A stretch of DNA of 64,000 bases from Candidatus Poribacteria bacterium (GCA_012270865.1 JAAXHL010000113.1:1-64000); one strand, 5' to 3'; counted from the stretch's first letter, positions 34,339-44,628 are shown. Numbers and translations are program-made. The notes: generated from the sequence alone by a model not told the origin.

Positions 34339-36693
34339 ATGCCAACGCTTATTTCATTGCTACACCCCCGAAAAACGGAACTTATAAAGTACCGACGCGT
34401 CGTCTTTCTCTCGATTCTATCTCTATTCTTTTTGACCACAATCACACCTTATGTTTTCGCACAAGTTCAACGCAGTTCGAGGACATCGGCAGCACTTAAG
34501 TTATCAGAACGTATTGAAGCAGCTCATGATAACTACCATGAACAACGGTACACGGAAGCTATTGAAGCATACGAAACATTGCTCGAAAATGGAGTAACTA
34601 ACAGCGATGGCTCAAATACGCAACTGCAGCAGATTCAAAAGGATTCGATTCGCTTAATGCTTGGGCAGAGTTATGCCAAAATCGGTGAGGATGCCGCAGC
34701 ACAACGCGTTTTCAGAGAGCTCGTTAGTGAGAACCCTAACGGCTCTTATGCAACACGAGCGGTCCATCGGTTGGTCAATTTGTATTGGGAACGCTATCAG
34801 TTTCGGGAAGCGATTATTGAGTGTAAACGGATACTCAAACAGCACCCGGATACCACCGTTGCTGCGTCCGCTGCCTATCTCGTCGGGCAATATCAAGAAG
34901 CAGAAGGCAATTCTGAAGAGGCGATGAAGAGTTACAAGTATTTCCTTGATAACTTTCCGACTTCACCGTATCGAACGACCGCAGTCAATAGGATCATTCG
35001 GCTATACATCACCAACCGCCGTTATGCCGAGGCTGAAGATATGATTCAGGCGCGGATACAACAGTATCCAGATGACATAACGTTACTGGAGCAATTGGCT
35101 GAACTGTATCAGCAACAGGATAACTATCCGAAGGCACTCGAACTTTATCAAAAAGCCATTAAACAGAATCCAGGAAATACAAATCTACGTAAGAAGTTAG
35201 GCGCGCTCTATGCCGAGATGGGGAACACCAAGCAAGCCGTCTCCGAATGGGAGAAGTTGGTGACGGGACAATCCAACCGGTCTGACCGACATCAGCAACT
35301 CGGTGCAATCTATCTCTCAAATAAGATGTATCCAGAGGCGATCGCGGCGTATCAGCAAGCGATTCGGATTAACCCGCAGAGTAGTTACCTTTATACACAA
35401 TTGGCATCGGCATACAAAATTCAGGGTAAAATTGAAGACGCTGCAGCGGTTTATGTTAATGCCTTAGAACGTATCGGTCTCGATCAGAGCTCGCGGGAAA
35501 TGATCTGGAAATCGATGCTCGAAATTTATGAGGGTGAGCAACACAAACCGCTGCAGGAAAAACTCATCGCTAAACTCGAAAAACGTCGTCTGCAACCTCA
35601 GCAGGATCCAAATGCCATTATGACTTTAGCCGAGCTCTATTTCTATGCGGGTAGAACAACACAAGCACTCGAAACGTTTAAGCATCTCCATCAATATTAT
35701 ACGTTGCATACGGATTTAACGCTTGAAAAATACGCAGAGGTTTTACAACGCAACGAAAACCTAAAGGTGTCCGCCGACTATTACAAAGCGTTAATAATGG
35801 GTTCAGCAGATAGACGACGCATCAGGAACGTCCGAACCAAACTCGCGAAACTCTACCAAGAGATGGAACAGTGGAACGCAGCGGTCAAACTCTTAAAAGA
35901 ACAGATTCAAATAGGTGAGGCATCCGTTAAAGACAAGTTGTTGCTCGGACGGCTACAGTTGCACGGACTCCGGGATCCGAAAGCCGCGCAGATGACCCTC
36001 GAACCGCTGCTTACCCAACGTTTGGTGACCAGTCAATTGGTGGAAGCACAGTTAGTCTTAGGTGAATGTCATATTCTACTCAAACGTTACACGCTTGCGA
36101 GAGAAGTGCTTGCACCAATTGCCAATCGGAGCGACAGCTTCCGCGCAACCGCTCGAAAACGCATCGCCGATTCCTATTTCTTCGCCTCAGATTTTGAACA
36201 AGCCGTCAACGAATATAAACTTGTGATCCAAATCTCAAAATCCGACCGACTCACGAATGACGCACTTGAACGGATCGTCCTCATCCAGAATCACCCCGAT
36301 TATTTCAAGGTTCCGCTTACGGATTACGCGACTGCTGTGCAACTTTACTTAAGCGGCGAAACGGAGGCGGCGTTACAGCAATGCCAACGTGTGCTTGAAG
36401 TCTATCCGAAGGCTACTATTGTTGATGAGGTGTTGTTACTTATCGGTAATATCCATCACGGAGAAGGTAGAGATGACGAGGCAATTGATGCGTACCGACA
36501 AGTCGTTGATAAGGAGAGTCCGATCGCTACGAAAGCACTCATAAACATTGCCAAAGTTTATCGACAAAAATCTGACCTTGCGAATGCCGCCGCTACCTAC
36601 ACGACACTTATCACGGACTATCCGGAGAATGTTATCGTCGTCCACGCACGGCAGCAACTTGACGAGATTACGAAACTTCAGCAAAAGAGATAA
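34339..36693 (+). CDS. Secreted/periplasmic TPR-repeat protein
   Basis: 784 residues from ATG 34339, with CAGGGA eight bases upstream. A signal or anchor sequence (VVFLSILSLFFLTTITPYVFAQ, about 18-39) precedes at least 15 TPR units, for example YTEAIEAYETLLENG, YPKALELYQKAIKQNPGNTN, YPEAIAAYQQAIRINPQSSY and DDEAIDAYRQVVDK. There is no catalytic domain. The repeat array could organise a large envelope assembly, as do periplasmic TPR proteins in the FCB group. No partner can be named. It lies downstream of the family E element and has its own leader. Confidence 0.8.
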   Translation: MPTLISLLHPRKTELIKYRRVVFLSILSLFFLTTITPYVFAQVQRSSRTSAALKLSERIEAAHDNYHEQRYTEAIEAYETLLENGVTNSDGSNTQLQQIQKDSIRLMLGQSYAKIGEDAAAQRVFRELVSENPNGSYATRAVHRLVNLYWERYQFREAIIECKRILKQHPDTTVAASAAYLVGQYQEAEGNSEEAMKSYKYFLDNFPTSPYRTTAVNRIIRLYITNRRYAEAEDMIQARIQQYPDDITLLEQLAELYQQQDNYPKALELYQKAIKQNPGNTNLRKKLGALYAEMGNTKQAVSEWEKLVTGQSNRSDRHQQLGAIYLSNKMYPEAIAAYQQAIRINPQSSYLYTQLASAYKIQGKIEDAAAVYVNALERIGLDQSSREMIWKSMLEIYEGEQHKPLQEKLIAKLEKRRLQPQQDPNAIMTLAELYFYAGRTTQALETFKHLHQYYTLHTDLTLEKYAEVLQRNENLKVSADYYKALIMGSADRRRIRNVRTKLAKLYQEMEQWNAAVKLLKEQIQIGEASVKDKLLLGRLQLHGLRDPKAAQMTLEPLLTQRLVTSQLVEAQLVLGECHILLKRYTLAREVLAPIANRSDSFRATARKRIADSYFFASDFEQAVNEYKLVIQISKSDRLTNDALERIVLIQNHPDYFKVPLTDYATAVQLYLSGETEAALQQCQRVLEVYPKATIVDEVLLLIGNIHHGEGRDDEAIDAYRQVVDKESPIATKALINIAKVYRQKSDLANAAATYTTLITDYPENVIVVHARQQLDEITKLQQKR

Positions 36694-36705
36694 CACACGG
36701 TTCAT

Positions 36706-36817
36706 AGTTTTCAGTTAAGAGTGCCTTGCAGTAAGGGTTGTGACTGAAAACTCTGGCAAAGAACTCATCTATAGATAATTTCGCTAAGGCGAGAGTTCTT
36801 GGTCAAAACTGAAAACT
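36706..36817. repeat. Inverted-repeat element, family G
   Basis: AGTTTTCAGTT (36706-36716) is the reverse complement of AACTGAAAACT (36807-36817). A second pair, AGAACTC and GAGTTCT, lies inside. It fills the 210-base gap before acnA. No ORF. Confidence 0.55.
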
Positions 36818-36903
36818 ACTGACAACTGAAGGATTTTTTTTGGAGAAAAAATCATATTCTCGCTGCGAAGTAAACCGACAACTATTAAAAAGGAGCAAGC
36901 AGA

Positions 36904-39576
36904 ATGCCCCATCCTGCTCACAATTTGTTCAATACACACCGGACCCTTGAAGGCGAAGGGTTCGCGTGTAACTACTATTCACTGCCTGCCTTAACCGAAG
37001 CTGGTATCGGATCCATAAAAACGTTGCCTGTCAGCCTTCGCATCTTACTCGAATCGCTACTGCGAAATTACGATGGACATCAGATCACAGAAGACGATGT
37101 TGTGAATTTGGCGAATTGGAACGCGGATTCCCCGAAAGCCGCGGAGATTCCATTTAAACCCGCACGTGTCGTCGCACAAGACTTCACGGGTGTCCCACTC
37201 GTCGTCGATATCGCCGCGATGCGTTCCGCTGTCGCTGAACTCGGCGGCGACGCAAGTATGATAGAACCGCTCGTCCCCGTCGATTTGGTCATTGACCACT
37301 CTATCCAGGTCGACGCGTACGGTTCAGAGAGCGCGTTTCAGTTCAACACTCAGCGCGAGTTTGAACGCAACAAAGAACGTTATGAATTCCTGAAATGGGG
37401 GCAGCAGGCGTTTGAAAAATTCAACATCATTCCACCATCTATCGGTATTGTCCATCAGGTGAACTTGGAATATCTCGCCAAGGTCGTTATGGCGGAAGAT
37501 TCCCTCGCTTATCCAGATACCGTCGTCGGTACCGATTCACACACGACGATGATTAATGGTTTAGGTATCGTCGGATGGGGTGTCGGCGGTATTGAAGCAG
37601 AAGCTGCGATGTTAGGACAACCTGTCTATATCTTGACACCAGAAGTCCTCGGTGTACACCTCAAAGGCGAATTACAAGAGGGTGTTACCGCCACGGATCT
37701 GGTGCTGACGGTAACGCAACGCCTCAGAGCCGCTGCAGTCGTCGGTAAGTTCGTCGAATTCTTTGGTGAAGGCGTAGAAGCACTCTCTCTACCCGACCGT
37801 GCAACGATTTCCAACATGTGTCCGGAATACGGCGCAACGATAGGTTTCTTCCCGCCTGATGCTGAGACGATGCAATACCTCCGCCTTACAGGACGCGATG
37901 AAACGCACGTTGATATGGTGGAAGCGTATCTTAAAGCGCAAGGCATGTTCGGTATCCCACGCCTCGGAGAAGTCGAGTACTCCGATGTACTCGAAATTGA
38001 TCTCGGTGACATCGAACCGAGTATCGCAGGACCGAAACGACCGCAAGATCGGATCGCCTTGTCGGATGTCAAACAGACCTTTAGCGAGCTCCTCACGCGT
38101 CCTATTGCAGAAGATGGTTTCGGTGTGACGGAGGATGCCGACGATAACGGCAGTATAACCCACGGTTCCGTTGTCATCTCCGCGATTACGAGCTGCACGA
38201 ACACGAGTAACCCGTCCGTGATGATCGGTGCAGGGCTGCTTGCCAAGAAGGCGGTTGAGAAAGGGCTGCGTGTCCCCGATTACGTCAAGACGAGTTTGGC
38301 ACCCGGTTCGCGCGTCGTAACCGAGTATCTGCAAAATACCGGTCTGTTGCCGTATCTCGAACAACTCGGCTATAACGTCGTCGGCTACGGTTGCACAACC
38401 TGTATCGGGAACAGCGGACCGCTCAATGACGTGGTTCAAACGGCGATAGATGAGAGGAACCTCGTCACGGCAAGCGTCTTGAGTGGTAACCGAAACTTTG
38501 AGGCGCGTGTGCATCCTGAGATCAAGGCGAACTTCCTGATGTCGCCGCCACTGGTTGTCGCCTACGGGATTGCCGGTCGTATCGATATCGACCTCGCGAG
38601 AGAACCGGTCGGACACAGCGATGCCGGTGAAGCGGTCTATCTCCGAGACATCTGGCCCAGCCGTCAGGAGATAGCCGAGATGATCGCGGAAGCAGTTGAC
38701 CGCCGGACGTTCAAAGAGATGTACGAAGCCATCGGTAACCAAGCACCCGAATGGGAAGAACTCGCTGGAGCGACAGGTGTCCTCTATCCGTGGAACGAGC
38801 GTAGCACTTATGTCCAGCATCCGCCGTTCTTTGAGGGGTTTTCGAGGGAACCTGCTCCGATTTCGGACATCGTAGATGCCCGGGTCCTCGGTATCTTTGG
38901 AGATTCTGTTACGACGGATCATATCTCGCCAGCAGGGGCAATCGCAGCGGCGAGTCCAACAGGGGAATACCTCCAAGAATGCGGTGTCGAAACACGGGAT
39001 TTTAATACCTACGGCTCCAGACGCGGGAATGACCGTGTGATGACACGCGGCACCTTTGCCAATCGCCGTGTCCGTAACTTGATGACACCCGATGTAGAAG
39101 GCGGATTCACGGTTCAGTACCCAGAAGGCACACAAACGACAATCTACGAGGCAGCACTCCACTACAGCGAAAACAGTGTTCCGACAGTCATCTTTGCCGG
39201 ACAAGATTACGGTATGGGGAGTTCTCGCGATTGGGCAGCGAAAGGACCGAAACTCTTGGGTGTCAAAGCTGTTGTTGTGGAGAGTTATGAGCGTATCCAT
39301 CGCAGCAATCTTATCGGTATGGGGGTTTTACCGTTGCAGTTCAAAGCCGGTGAAAACGTGCAAACGCTTAACCTTGATGGCAGCGAGATTATCAGTATCA
39401 CAGGCTTCGCCGATGACCTCCAACCCGGACAGATGGCGACTCTGAAGATTGTCCGTGCTAACGGTGAGACGCAGACAACGGAGTTGTTAATCAGAATTGA
39501 TTCACCTGTAGAGGTAGAATACTACAAACACGGTGGGATTTTGGATTATGTGATTCGGAATTTCTTGTCTGCATAG
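36904..39576 (+). CDS. acnA: Aconitate hydratase A
   Basis: 890 residues, standard for the AcnA/IRP1-type aconitase of the citric acid cycle, converting citrate to isocitrate with a 4Fe-4S cluster. Landmarks: [49 protein letters not shown] (first cluster cysteine), [13 protein letters not shown] (the other two cysteines) and [13 protein letters not shown] in the swivel domain. RBS AAGGAGC. A clean terminator follows. This single gene does not show whether the organism also has AcnB. Confidence 0.97.
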   Translation: MPHPAHNLFNTHRTLEGEGFACNYYSLPALTEAGIGSIKTLPVSLRILLESLLRNYDGHQITEDDVVNLANWNADSPKAAEIPFKPARVVAQDFTGVPLVVDIAAMRSAVAELGGDASMIEPLVPVDLVIDHSIQVDAYGSESAFQFNTQREFERNKERYEFLKWGQQAFEKFNIIPPSIGIVHQVNLEYLAKVVMAEDSLAYPDTVVGTDSHTTMINGLGIVGWGVGGIEAEAAMLGQPVYILTPEVLGVHLKGELQEGVTATDLVLTVTQRLRAAAVVGKFVEFFGEGVEALSLPDRATISNMCPEYGATIGFFPPDAETMQYLRLTGRDETHVDMVEAYLKAQGMFGIPRLGEVEYSDVLEIDLGDIEPSIAGPKRPQDRIALSDVKQTFSELLTRPIAEDGFGVTEDADDNGSITHGSVVISAITSCTNTSNPSVMIGAGLLAKKAVEKGLRVPDYVKTSLAPGSRVVTEYLQNTGLLPYLEQLGYNVVGYGCTTCIGNSGPLNDVVQTAIDERNLVTASVLSGNRNFEARVHPEIKANFLMSPPLVVAYGIAGRIDIDLAREPVGHSDAGEAVYLRDIWPSRQEIAEMIAEAVDRRTFKEMYEAIGNQAPEWEELAGATGVLYPWNERSTYVQHPPFFEGFSREPAPISDIVDARVLGIFGDSVTTDHISPAGAIAAASPTGEYLQECGVETRDFNTYGSRRGNDRVMTRGTFANRRVRNLMTPDVEGGFTVQYPEGTQTTIYEAALHYSENSVPTVIFAGQDYGMGSSRDWAAKGPKLLGVKAVVVESYERIHRSNLIGMGVLPLQFKAGENVQTLNLDGSEIISITGFADDLQPGQMATLKIVRANGETQTTELLIRIDSPVEVEYYKHGGILDYVIRNFLSA

Positions 39577-39599
39577 TAAGATTACCAATTCTCTCAAAA

Positions 39600-39630
39600 G
39601 GCGCGCTGCATAAGCGCGCCTAATTTTTAT
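39600..39630 (+). terminator. Rho-independent terminator of acnA
   Basis: GGCGCGC (39600-39606) pairs with GCGCGCC (39614-39620) around a 7-base loop, followed by TAATTTTTAT. It lies 24 bases after the acnA stop. Confidence 0.85.
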
Positions 39631-39727
39631 CAGCGGAGGGAAAAATGGTTAGAGTTTTACTCAACTCATCCAAAACTCACGCCCCATAAACAGCGACTGA
39701 GTAACTCTAAGTGTTTGTGAAATACAG

Positions 39728-39757
39728 TTGACATCTGCTCATTGGATATGTTATTAT
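39728..39757 (+). promoter_or_regulatory. Sigma70-type promoter of the 43-residue basic protein
   Basis: TTGACA at 39728-39733, an 18-base spacer and TATTAT at 39752-39757, about 95 bases upstream of the GTG at 39850. The hexamers and spacing equal those at 14323. Confidence 0.65.
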
Positions 39758-39849
39758 TTATTTATAAAGAATCCAGTTTTCCATAAACCATAGAGTGATT
39801 TACGTATAAAGATAAGATAGGATTTTGCTTTGTAAAGGGGGGAGTTCAA

Positions 39850-39981
39850 GTGGCACGTAAAAGAACTACGACTGTCAAAGTCGGTCGCGATGCAAAAACA
39901 GGCAAATTCATAACTATGACCGAAGCCAAACGCCGTAAACGGACAGCGGTAGTTGAAACTATCAAGCGAAAGACGAAATAA
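39850..39981 (+). CDS. Small basic protein (43 residues)
   Basis: Begins at GTG 39850 with the strong RBS GGGGGGAG ten bases upstream and ends at TAA 39981. The sequence starts MARKRTTTVKVGRDAKTGKF and continues with ITMTEAKRRKRTAVVETIKRK. About one third is Lys or Arg. The phrase VGRDAKTGKF.....A......VVE.I is reminiscent of a small, widespread family of basic proteins, of unknown function, often seen near toxin-antitoxin genes. A near-consensus promoter and good RBS argue that it is expressed. No partner gene is recognisable beside it. Confidence 0.7.
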   Translation: MARKRTTTVKVGRDAKTGKFITMTEAKRRKRTAVVETIKRKTK

Positions 39982-40338
39982 ACGAATCAAGACTTGTTAT
40001 TTTATTACTGAATAACACTGTGTTAGTTGTATCTGCTGGGTTTGTTACTTGACCTTGCGCTTTTTTACGCAAAAAATTCTGTGTTTATTGCATTTGGAGT
40101 TCAAGTTATAGTAGATTTTAGAATTAGCTGAAAAAGCGTTAGCCGCTACCGTCTATTTAGAAATGAAGGATAGCAACGGCAAAACCCTCGGATTCGGCAG
40201 CGGCTTCTTTGTTAAACCCAACCTCATCGCCACCAATTATTGATGATTATAGAGAAAAAGGCACATTTCATAAAACCAATAAACCCAAAAATATAAAACC
40301 TGAATATTGAAGCGTAATCCACCATGTAGGAGAAAAAC
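39982..40338. other. Intergenic region with a truncated protease remnant
   Basis: 357 bases. The middle carries a short remnant of a trypsin-like protease gene (40118-40243, listed separately). The rest is AT-rich with no other recognisable structure. Confidence 0.5.
40118..40243 (+). pseudogene. Remnant of a trypsin-like serine protease gene (N-terminal piece)
   Basis: One frame without a start codon reads LELAEKALAATVYLEMKDSN, then GKTLGFGSGFFVKPNLIATNY and stops at TGA 40241. The phrase GSGFFV.PN.IATNYHV is the N-terminal strand of trypsin-like proteases just before the catalytic histidine. The text breaks off exactly there, so the His, Asp and Ser parts are lost. This is probably a deletion scar. 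Confidence 0.6.
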
Positions 40339-40722
40339 ATGTCATTCCCAACAAAACCGATCCTTCCAATCACTTTAATTCTCTTCGCCCTCATTATCGG
40401 ATGCGACCGAGCAGGTTCCCTCATCACACCGGACGAAGAACTTATAGAAACCCTCATCATCGGACCCTATAAAGTAGATTGTGTGGGGGCTTTTGAGCAA
40501 GAGTGCTACCTTGAATTCAATGAAGAAAGCCAAGAATGGCACTTTTTCTATGAAGGCATACAAGGATTTGACTTTGAGCCAGGGTATATATACACACTAA
40601 AAGTCAGACTTGAAGATAGAGGGACAGAGATTCAAGATGTCGGACGGTACGCCTATCATCTTGTTGAGGTGCTAAGCAAAGAAGAAGCATCCGTAGATGA
40701 GAGACCGCCCCGGAAGCCGTAG
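40339..40722 (+). CDS. DUF4377-like lipoprotein
   Basis: 127 residues, RBS AGGAG. Lipoprotein signal MSFPTKPILPITLILFALII with lipobox IIGC. The body reads LIIGPYKVDCVGAFEQECYL, then EWHFFYEGIQGFDFEPGYIYTLKV, the pattern of the small DUF4377 domain, which is linked to heat-shock HslJ-type lipoproteins. Two conserved cysteines in VDCVGAFEQEC may pair. A perfect 12-base hairpin follows the stop. The role is unknown; a membrane-anchored periplasmic location is expected. Confidence 0.75.
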   Translation: MSFPTKPILPITLILFALIIGCDRAGSLITPDEELIETLIIGPYKVDCVGAFEQECYLEFNEESQEWHFFYEGIQGFDFEPGYIYTLKVRLEDRGTEIQDVGRYAYHLVEVLSKEEASVDERPPRKP

Positions 40723-40736
40723 ACAAAATTTTCTTA

Positions 40737-40763
40737 ACTGGGATTTCTCACAGAAATCCCAGT
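40737..40763. terminator. Perfect 12-bp hairpin between convergent genes
   Basis: ACTGGGATTTCT (40737-40748) pairs perfectly with AGAAATCCCAGT (40752-40763) around a 3-base loop. It sits between the converging DUF4377-like and coiled-coil genes. Flanking T-runs are weak, so it is a bidirectional terminator candidate only. Confidence 0.6.
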
Positions 40764-40786
40764 CTTAAGAATTCCGCAAAGATTCA

Positions 40787-41038
40787 TCAAAGTTTTGAAA
40801 GCAGTTGTTTGTGCTCAGCGACAATATCCTGTAATTGCGAAACAGTTTTTGTAAGCGTGGCTTTCTCTTCCTGCAGCTTTTGACTCATCTCTTTCGCCGG
40901 CTTTAATGCTTCTGCTTCCTCAACATCTAACTCAGTAAAAATGGATAGAAGCTCTACCTGCTCTTCTTTTGTCAAAGTCCCTGCTGCCTCGCGAAGTCGC
41001 AGTTGTTCTAACCTATCCTGTCTGTTTGTGTCTTTCAT
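40787..41038 (-). CDS. Small acidic coiled-coil protein
   Basis: 83 residues, RBS AGAGGATA. Highly charged and helical: MKDTNRQDRLEQLRLREAAG, LTKEEQVELLSIFTELDVEEAEAL, then a heptad region ending SQLQDIVAEHKQLLSKL. No family recognised. It is 68 bases upstream of cstA on the opposite side of its stop, on the same strand as cstA, so it is transcribed after it, if at all, from the same message. Confidence 0.6.
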   Translation of the reverse strand: MKDTNRQDRLEQLRLREAAGTLTKEEQVELLSIFTELDVEEAEALKPAKEMSQKLQEEKATLTKTVSQLQDIVAEHKQLLSKL

Positions 41039-41105
41039 TGTGATATCCTCTTGTGGTTTGGCAGCCGAATGCTAATTAGACTCACAAAGTCTATCTCCAT
41101 ATCTT

Positions 41106-43001
41106 TTAATCTGCAGTAACACTTTCCAGTGGCGGGAGTTCTGGGTAATTCCCTCGTGCATTTCGCCATGCGATGACACCTTCAGCAATCATCCATATCT
41201 GTAACGTCTCCACGATAACGCCGAATCCGAAGAGCAGATATTTGCCAGTGAAAAGCCATCCGGTCTGCGGATCAAACATTTGGTGCAGCATCGCCCACGC
41301 AGGCATGACAAGCATAACGATCATCGGTAGGAACGCGAACCAGATCGGTTTGTTTCGACGCACGAGATAGAAAACGATCACCATAAACGCTAATCCTGCA
41401 AGGAGTTGGTTCGTCGCACCAAAGAGAGGCCAGAGCGTTAAGCCGCCGCTTCCTGGACCACTCGGTCCTTGCAACAAGGCAACAGCTGCAGCAAATACCA
41501 ACGCAAAGGCTGTGGCAACATAGCGGTTCATGAGCGGCTTGATGTTGGCAGTTTGTGCAAGTTCATGGATAACGTAGCGTTGGAGGCGTGTCGCCGTGTC
41601 GAGTGTAGTCGCAGCGAAACTTGCGACAAGTACCGCCATAATCGAGATACCCATCTTCAATGGGATACCGAGGGATGCAAGGAAGTTTTCGCCACCATCA
41701 ACAAACGCGCTCACCTTTGCCTTGAGATTGTGGCTCGCCCAACCCCCGACAACTGTTGTCGTACCGTCAGCGTTCATCGTCGTTGTGCTTGTGGCATAAC
41801 GCGTTCTCCACGCATCGTGATTCGTAACAGGTGCAGCACTTTCTGCTTTGACGATAGGCTCGAATCTATAGTTCGCACCTGTACCTGTCCGATTGAAAAT
41901 CCCCATACCGATACCGGCACAGCAGGCGAGGATAACGATGACAGCAAGTCCGCCTTCAAGCAACATCGCACCGTATCCGACGTATTGTGCATCGCTTTCG
42001 GATTCAACTTGTTTACTGGAGGTGCCAGAGCTCACCATACAGTGAAAACCACTGACGGCACCGCAGGCGATCGTAATAAATAGGAAGGGCCAAATCGGTG
42101 GTGCATCGGGTGGGATATCTGAGGCAACTGCTGGAGCGGAGGCTACTAAGTCCGCTTTACCTGTAAAACCTGCAACAGCGAGGCCGAGAATCAATAGGAG
42201 CAGTGCCAGTACAAGTTCATGACTGTTGATGAAATCGCGGGGTTGAAGAAGCGTCCATACTGGTAACACGGAGGCGATAAAGCAGTAGACAAAAAGCACC
42301 AGCGTCCAGATTACCACGACGTTCAGATAAGTTTTTCCAAGTAACGGGATGCCGAGCCATGCTCCTAAATCGATCGGTAGCAGGTACGCACCGACACCCA
42401 TCGCGATGTACATGATGCCGAGTGCGATGATAGATGGAACAAGGATGTTACCACCACGGCGGTGTATCCAGACCCCGATGACAATCGCGAGCGGGATTTC
42501 CACCCAAACGGATAGCACAGATTCAGGGTAGTAGGAGAAAATCAGGGCGATGACTAAACCGAAGATGGCAAGAACGATGGTTAACCCCATGAAGAGAACG
42601 AAAAGGAAAAGGAATTTCGCGCGGGGTCCAATCATTCTCCCCGCGACTTCGCCGACGCTCTGCCCACGATTCCGCAACGAGACGACGAGTGCCCCGAAGT
42701 CGTGAACCGCACCGATAAAAACCGAACCGAGGACAACCCATAAGAGTGCTGGCAACCATCCCCAAAAGACAGCGATGGCAGGCCCGACGATCGGACCTGT
42801 ACCAGCGATACTCGTGAAGTGGTGTCCAAAAATCACCTCTTTTTTCGTCGGCACGTAATCGACATCATCTTTCAGTTCTTGGCTCGGAACTTTCGCTTCG
42901 GCATCTAATCCGAAGATCTTTCGTGCCAACCATTTGCCATACGTATGGTAAGCGACGATGAAGCCGATGAAACTTAAGACGGCGATAATAAGCGTATTCA
43001 T
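41106..43001 (-). CDS. cstA: Carbon starvation protein A, peptide/pyruvate transporter family
   Basis: 631 residues, about 16 membrane helices. Conserved family text: KEVIFGHHFTSIAGTGPIVGPAIAVFWGWLPALLWVVLG, VHDFGALVVSLRNRGQSVGE, SGFHCMVSSGTSSKQ and FAATTLDTATRLQRY. CstA proteins import peptides or pyruvate during nutrient limitation. RBS AAGGA. Transcribed toward the coiled-coil gene. Its neighbour xylA, upstream on the same strand, is 187 bases away, so a common transcript is possible but unproven. Confidence 0.95.
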   Translation of the reverse strand: MNTLIIAVLSFIGFIVAYHTYGKWLARKIFGLDAEAKVPSQELKDDVDYVPTKKEVIFGHHFTSIAGTGPIVGPAIAVFWGWLPALLWVVLGSVFIGAVHDFGALVVSLRNRGQSVGEVAGRMIGPRAKFLFLFVLFMGLTIVLAIFGLVIALIFSYYPESVLSVWVEIPLAIVIGVWIHRRGGNILVPSIIALGIMYIAMGVGAYLLPIDLGAWLGIPLLGKTYLNVVVIWTLVLFVYCFIASVLPVWTLLQPRDFINSHELVLALLLLILGLAVAGFTGKADLVASAPAVASDIPPDAPPIWPFLFITIACGAVSGFHCMVSSGTSSKQVESESDAQYVGYGAMLLEGGLAVIVILACCAGIGMGIFNRTGTGANYRFEPIVKAESAAPVTNHDAWRTRYATSTTTMNADGTTTVVGGWASHNLKAKVSAFVDGGENFLASLGIPLKMGISIMAVLVASFAATTLDTATRLQRYVIHELAQTANIKPLMNRYVATAFALVFAAAVALLQGPSGPGSGGLTLWPLFGATNQLLAGLAFMVIVFYLVRRNKPIWFAFLPMIVMLVMPAWAMLHQMFDPQTGWLFTGKYLLFGFGVIVETLQIWMIAEGVIAWRNARGNYPELPPLESVTAD

Positions 43002-43188
43002 TTTTTAATTTTTCCTTGCGGAGGAACAACGGGCGTTAGACCTATCGGATGCGTTCCTTAAATCCGTTCTCCATTTCATTACGAGCTACAGGGTTTGAGG
43101 CTATCTTTAGTCGTAACCAATGTGATACAAAACCTCTTCACCGACAACGGAATGTCAACTACTCCTTACGGTTCGGTAAAAGTGTAGC

Positions 43189-44358
43189 TTACCTGATTCC
43201 CATTAATACCTCAAATGTGAGTTGATCCAATTTCTCGTATCCGAGTCCTTTTTTTGCGAGGGTATCGGGTTCAAAATCGATCTTTCTCAGTTTTCCGACA
43301 CTTTCCGCGTTGTAATTCGCCATGAGTGCTTCAAGTTCAGCATCCCCGGCTCGCAATTCCGCCAGGATCCCTTGAATTTCCGCGTCTTCGTTGAAACGTT
43401 GTGCTTTCTCTTTGAGTATCAGGTAGCTCCGCATGCACCCTGCGGCGAAATCCCAGACACCATCTTCGTCTTCAGTTCGGTAGGCGTGCGCGTCAAAGTG
43501 GCGGCACCCGTCCCAGTTGACATCTTCGAGGAACTTGACGAGGAAGAACGCACTCTTGATATTTTCGGAGGCGAAGCGTAGGTCTTGGTCGAAACGGCTC
43601 ATCTTCTGGTCATTAAGGTCAATGTGGAAAAGTTTGCCTGCTTCATACGCTTGTGCAATGCCGTGGATGAAGCTTAACCCTGCCATCGTTTCGTGTGCGA
43701 ATTCGGGGTTAACGCCGACCATTTCGGGGTGATCAAGCGTTTCGATGAAGTGAAGCATGTGCCCGGTCGTCGGTAGATAGATGTCGCCACGCGGTTCATT
43801 CGGCTTCGCCTCAAGTGCGAATCGGAGGTCATAACCTTGGTCCTTGACGTAGTGTGTGAAGTAGTTCATCGCTTCACGGTTCCACTTGACGGTATCTGGT
43901 CCGTCTTTAGCGGCATCTACTTCCGCGCCTTCACGTCCACCCCAAAAGACATAAACGGTTGCGCCGAGTTCCACACCTAAGTCGATAGCATTCAATGTTT
44001 TCTGAATCGCGAATGCCCGGACTTTCGGATCGTTGGAGGTAAAGGCACCGTCTTTGAAGATCGGATGGTAAAATAGGTTCGTTGTAGCCATCGGCACTTT
44101 CATGTCGTGGTCGACAAGTGCCTGTTTGAATTCACTAACGATATTGTCACGTTCGGTCGCTGAAGCGTCAAAGGGAACGAGGTCGTTATCGTGTAAATTA
44201 ACGCCGTACGCACCCAACGCACTCAGTTTTTCGACAGTGTAGGTAGGTTTGAGAGGGGGCCTGACAACATCACCAAATGGATCACGTCCGGGGTTACCGA
44301 CAGTCCACAATCCAAAGGTAAACTTATGTGCAGGCTTAGGCTGATACTGTTCTGACAT
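43189..44358 (-). CDS. xylA: Xylose isomerase, class I (actinobacterial type)
   Basis: 389 residues, the short form seen in Streptomyces. It interconverts D-xylose and D-xylulose, and D-glucose and D-fructose, with two divalent metals. Landmarks: [24 protein letters not shown] (catalytic His), [34 protein letters not shown] (metal Glu and Lys), [14 protein letters not shown] and [19 protein letters not shown] (metal His and Asp). RBS AGGAGTG. A promoter candidate lies about 170 bases upstream. No xylulokinase is in the window. Confidence 0.95.
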   Translation of the reverse strand: MSEQYQPKPAHKFTFGLWTVGNPGRDPFGDVVRPPLKPTYTVEKLSALGAYGVNLHDNDLVPFDASATERDNIVSEFKQALVDHDMKVPMATTNLFYHPIFKDGAFTSNDPKVRAFAIQKTLNAIDLGVELGATVYVFWGGREGAEVDAAKDGPDTVKWNREAMNYFTHYVKDQGYDLRFALEAKPNEPRGDIYLPTTGHMLHFIETLDHPEMVGVNPEFAHETMAGLSFIHGIAQAYEAGKLFHIDLNDQKMSRFDQDLRFASENIKSAFFLVKFLEDVNWDGCRHFDAHAYRTEDEDGVWDFAAGCMRSYLILKEKAQRFNEDAEIQGILAELRAGDAELEALMANYNAESVGKLRKIDFEPDTLAKKGLGYEKLDQLTFEVLMGIR

Positions 44359-44399
44359 TCAATCACTCCTATTGTTTCTTAGTTTTGGTGATGTTTGTA

Positions 44400-44513
44400 A
44401 TACCATTCCTAAATGATGTTATCACATTATCGGCTTTCGTGAAATGTGTGGCATTGTGCAACAAACTGACAGTTTGTTCTACATAAAGAGAGATTTATTA
44501 ACAGAAATGGTAT
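44400..44513. mobile_element. TIR element, family D, complete copy
   Basis: 114 bases from ATACCATT (44400-44407) to AATGGTAT (44506-44513). The interior has a hairpin ACAAACTGACAGTTTGT. About 85 bases from the left end are shared with the truncated copy at 49873, including ACAAACT.ACAGTTT.TTCTAC. Confidence 0.7.
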
Positions 44514-44528
44514 AAGTTAACACTTAGC

Positions 44529-44558
44529 ATTATAGCACATTTTTCGGATTTGTTGCAA
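44529..44558 (-). promoter_or_regulatory. Promoter candidate of xylA
   Basis: On the minus strand: TTGCAA (44558-44553), an 18-base spacer, and TATAAT (44534-44529). It is about 170 bases upstream of xylA, separated from it by the family D element, which would be transcribed as part of the leader. Confidence 0.45.
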
Positions 44559-44628
44559 ATCTTTATCGTAGTGTGATTTAGTAGCGTAGGAAGTATGTTC
44601 TACTTGGCATAGCAATAACCACGACCTT

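Noticed and set aside
37789..39300. 503-residue open frame on the minus strand opposite acnA
   Set aside because: Codon bias of the real aconitase gene leaves the antisense frame open. The protein text has no domain, and the acnA reading is unambiguous.
40118..40243. A functional small gene
   Set aside because: No start codon or RBS, and the text ends where a protease catalytic histidine is expected.
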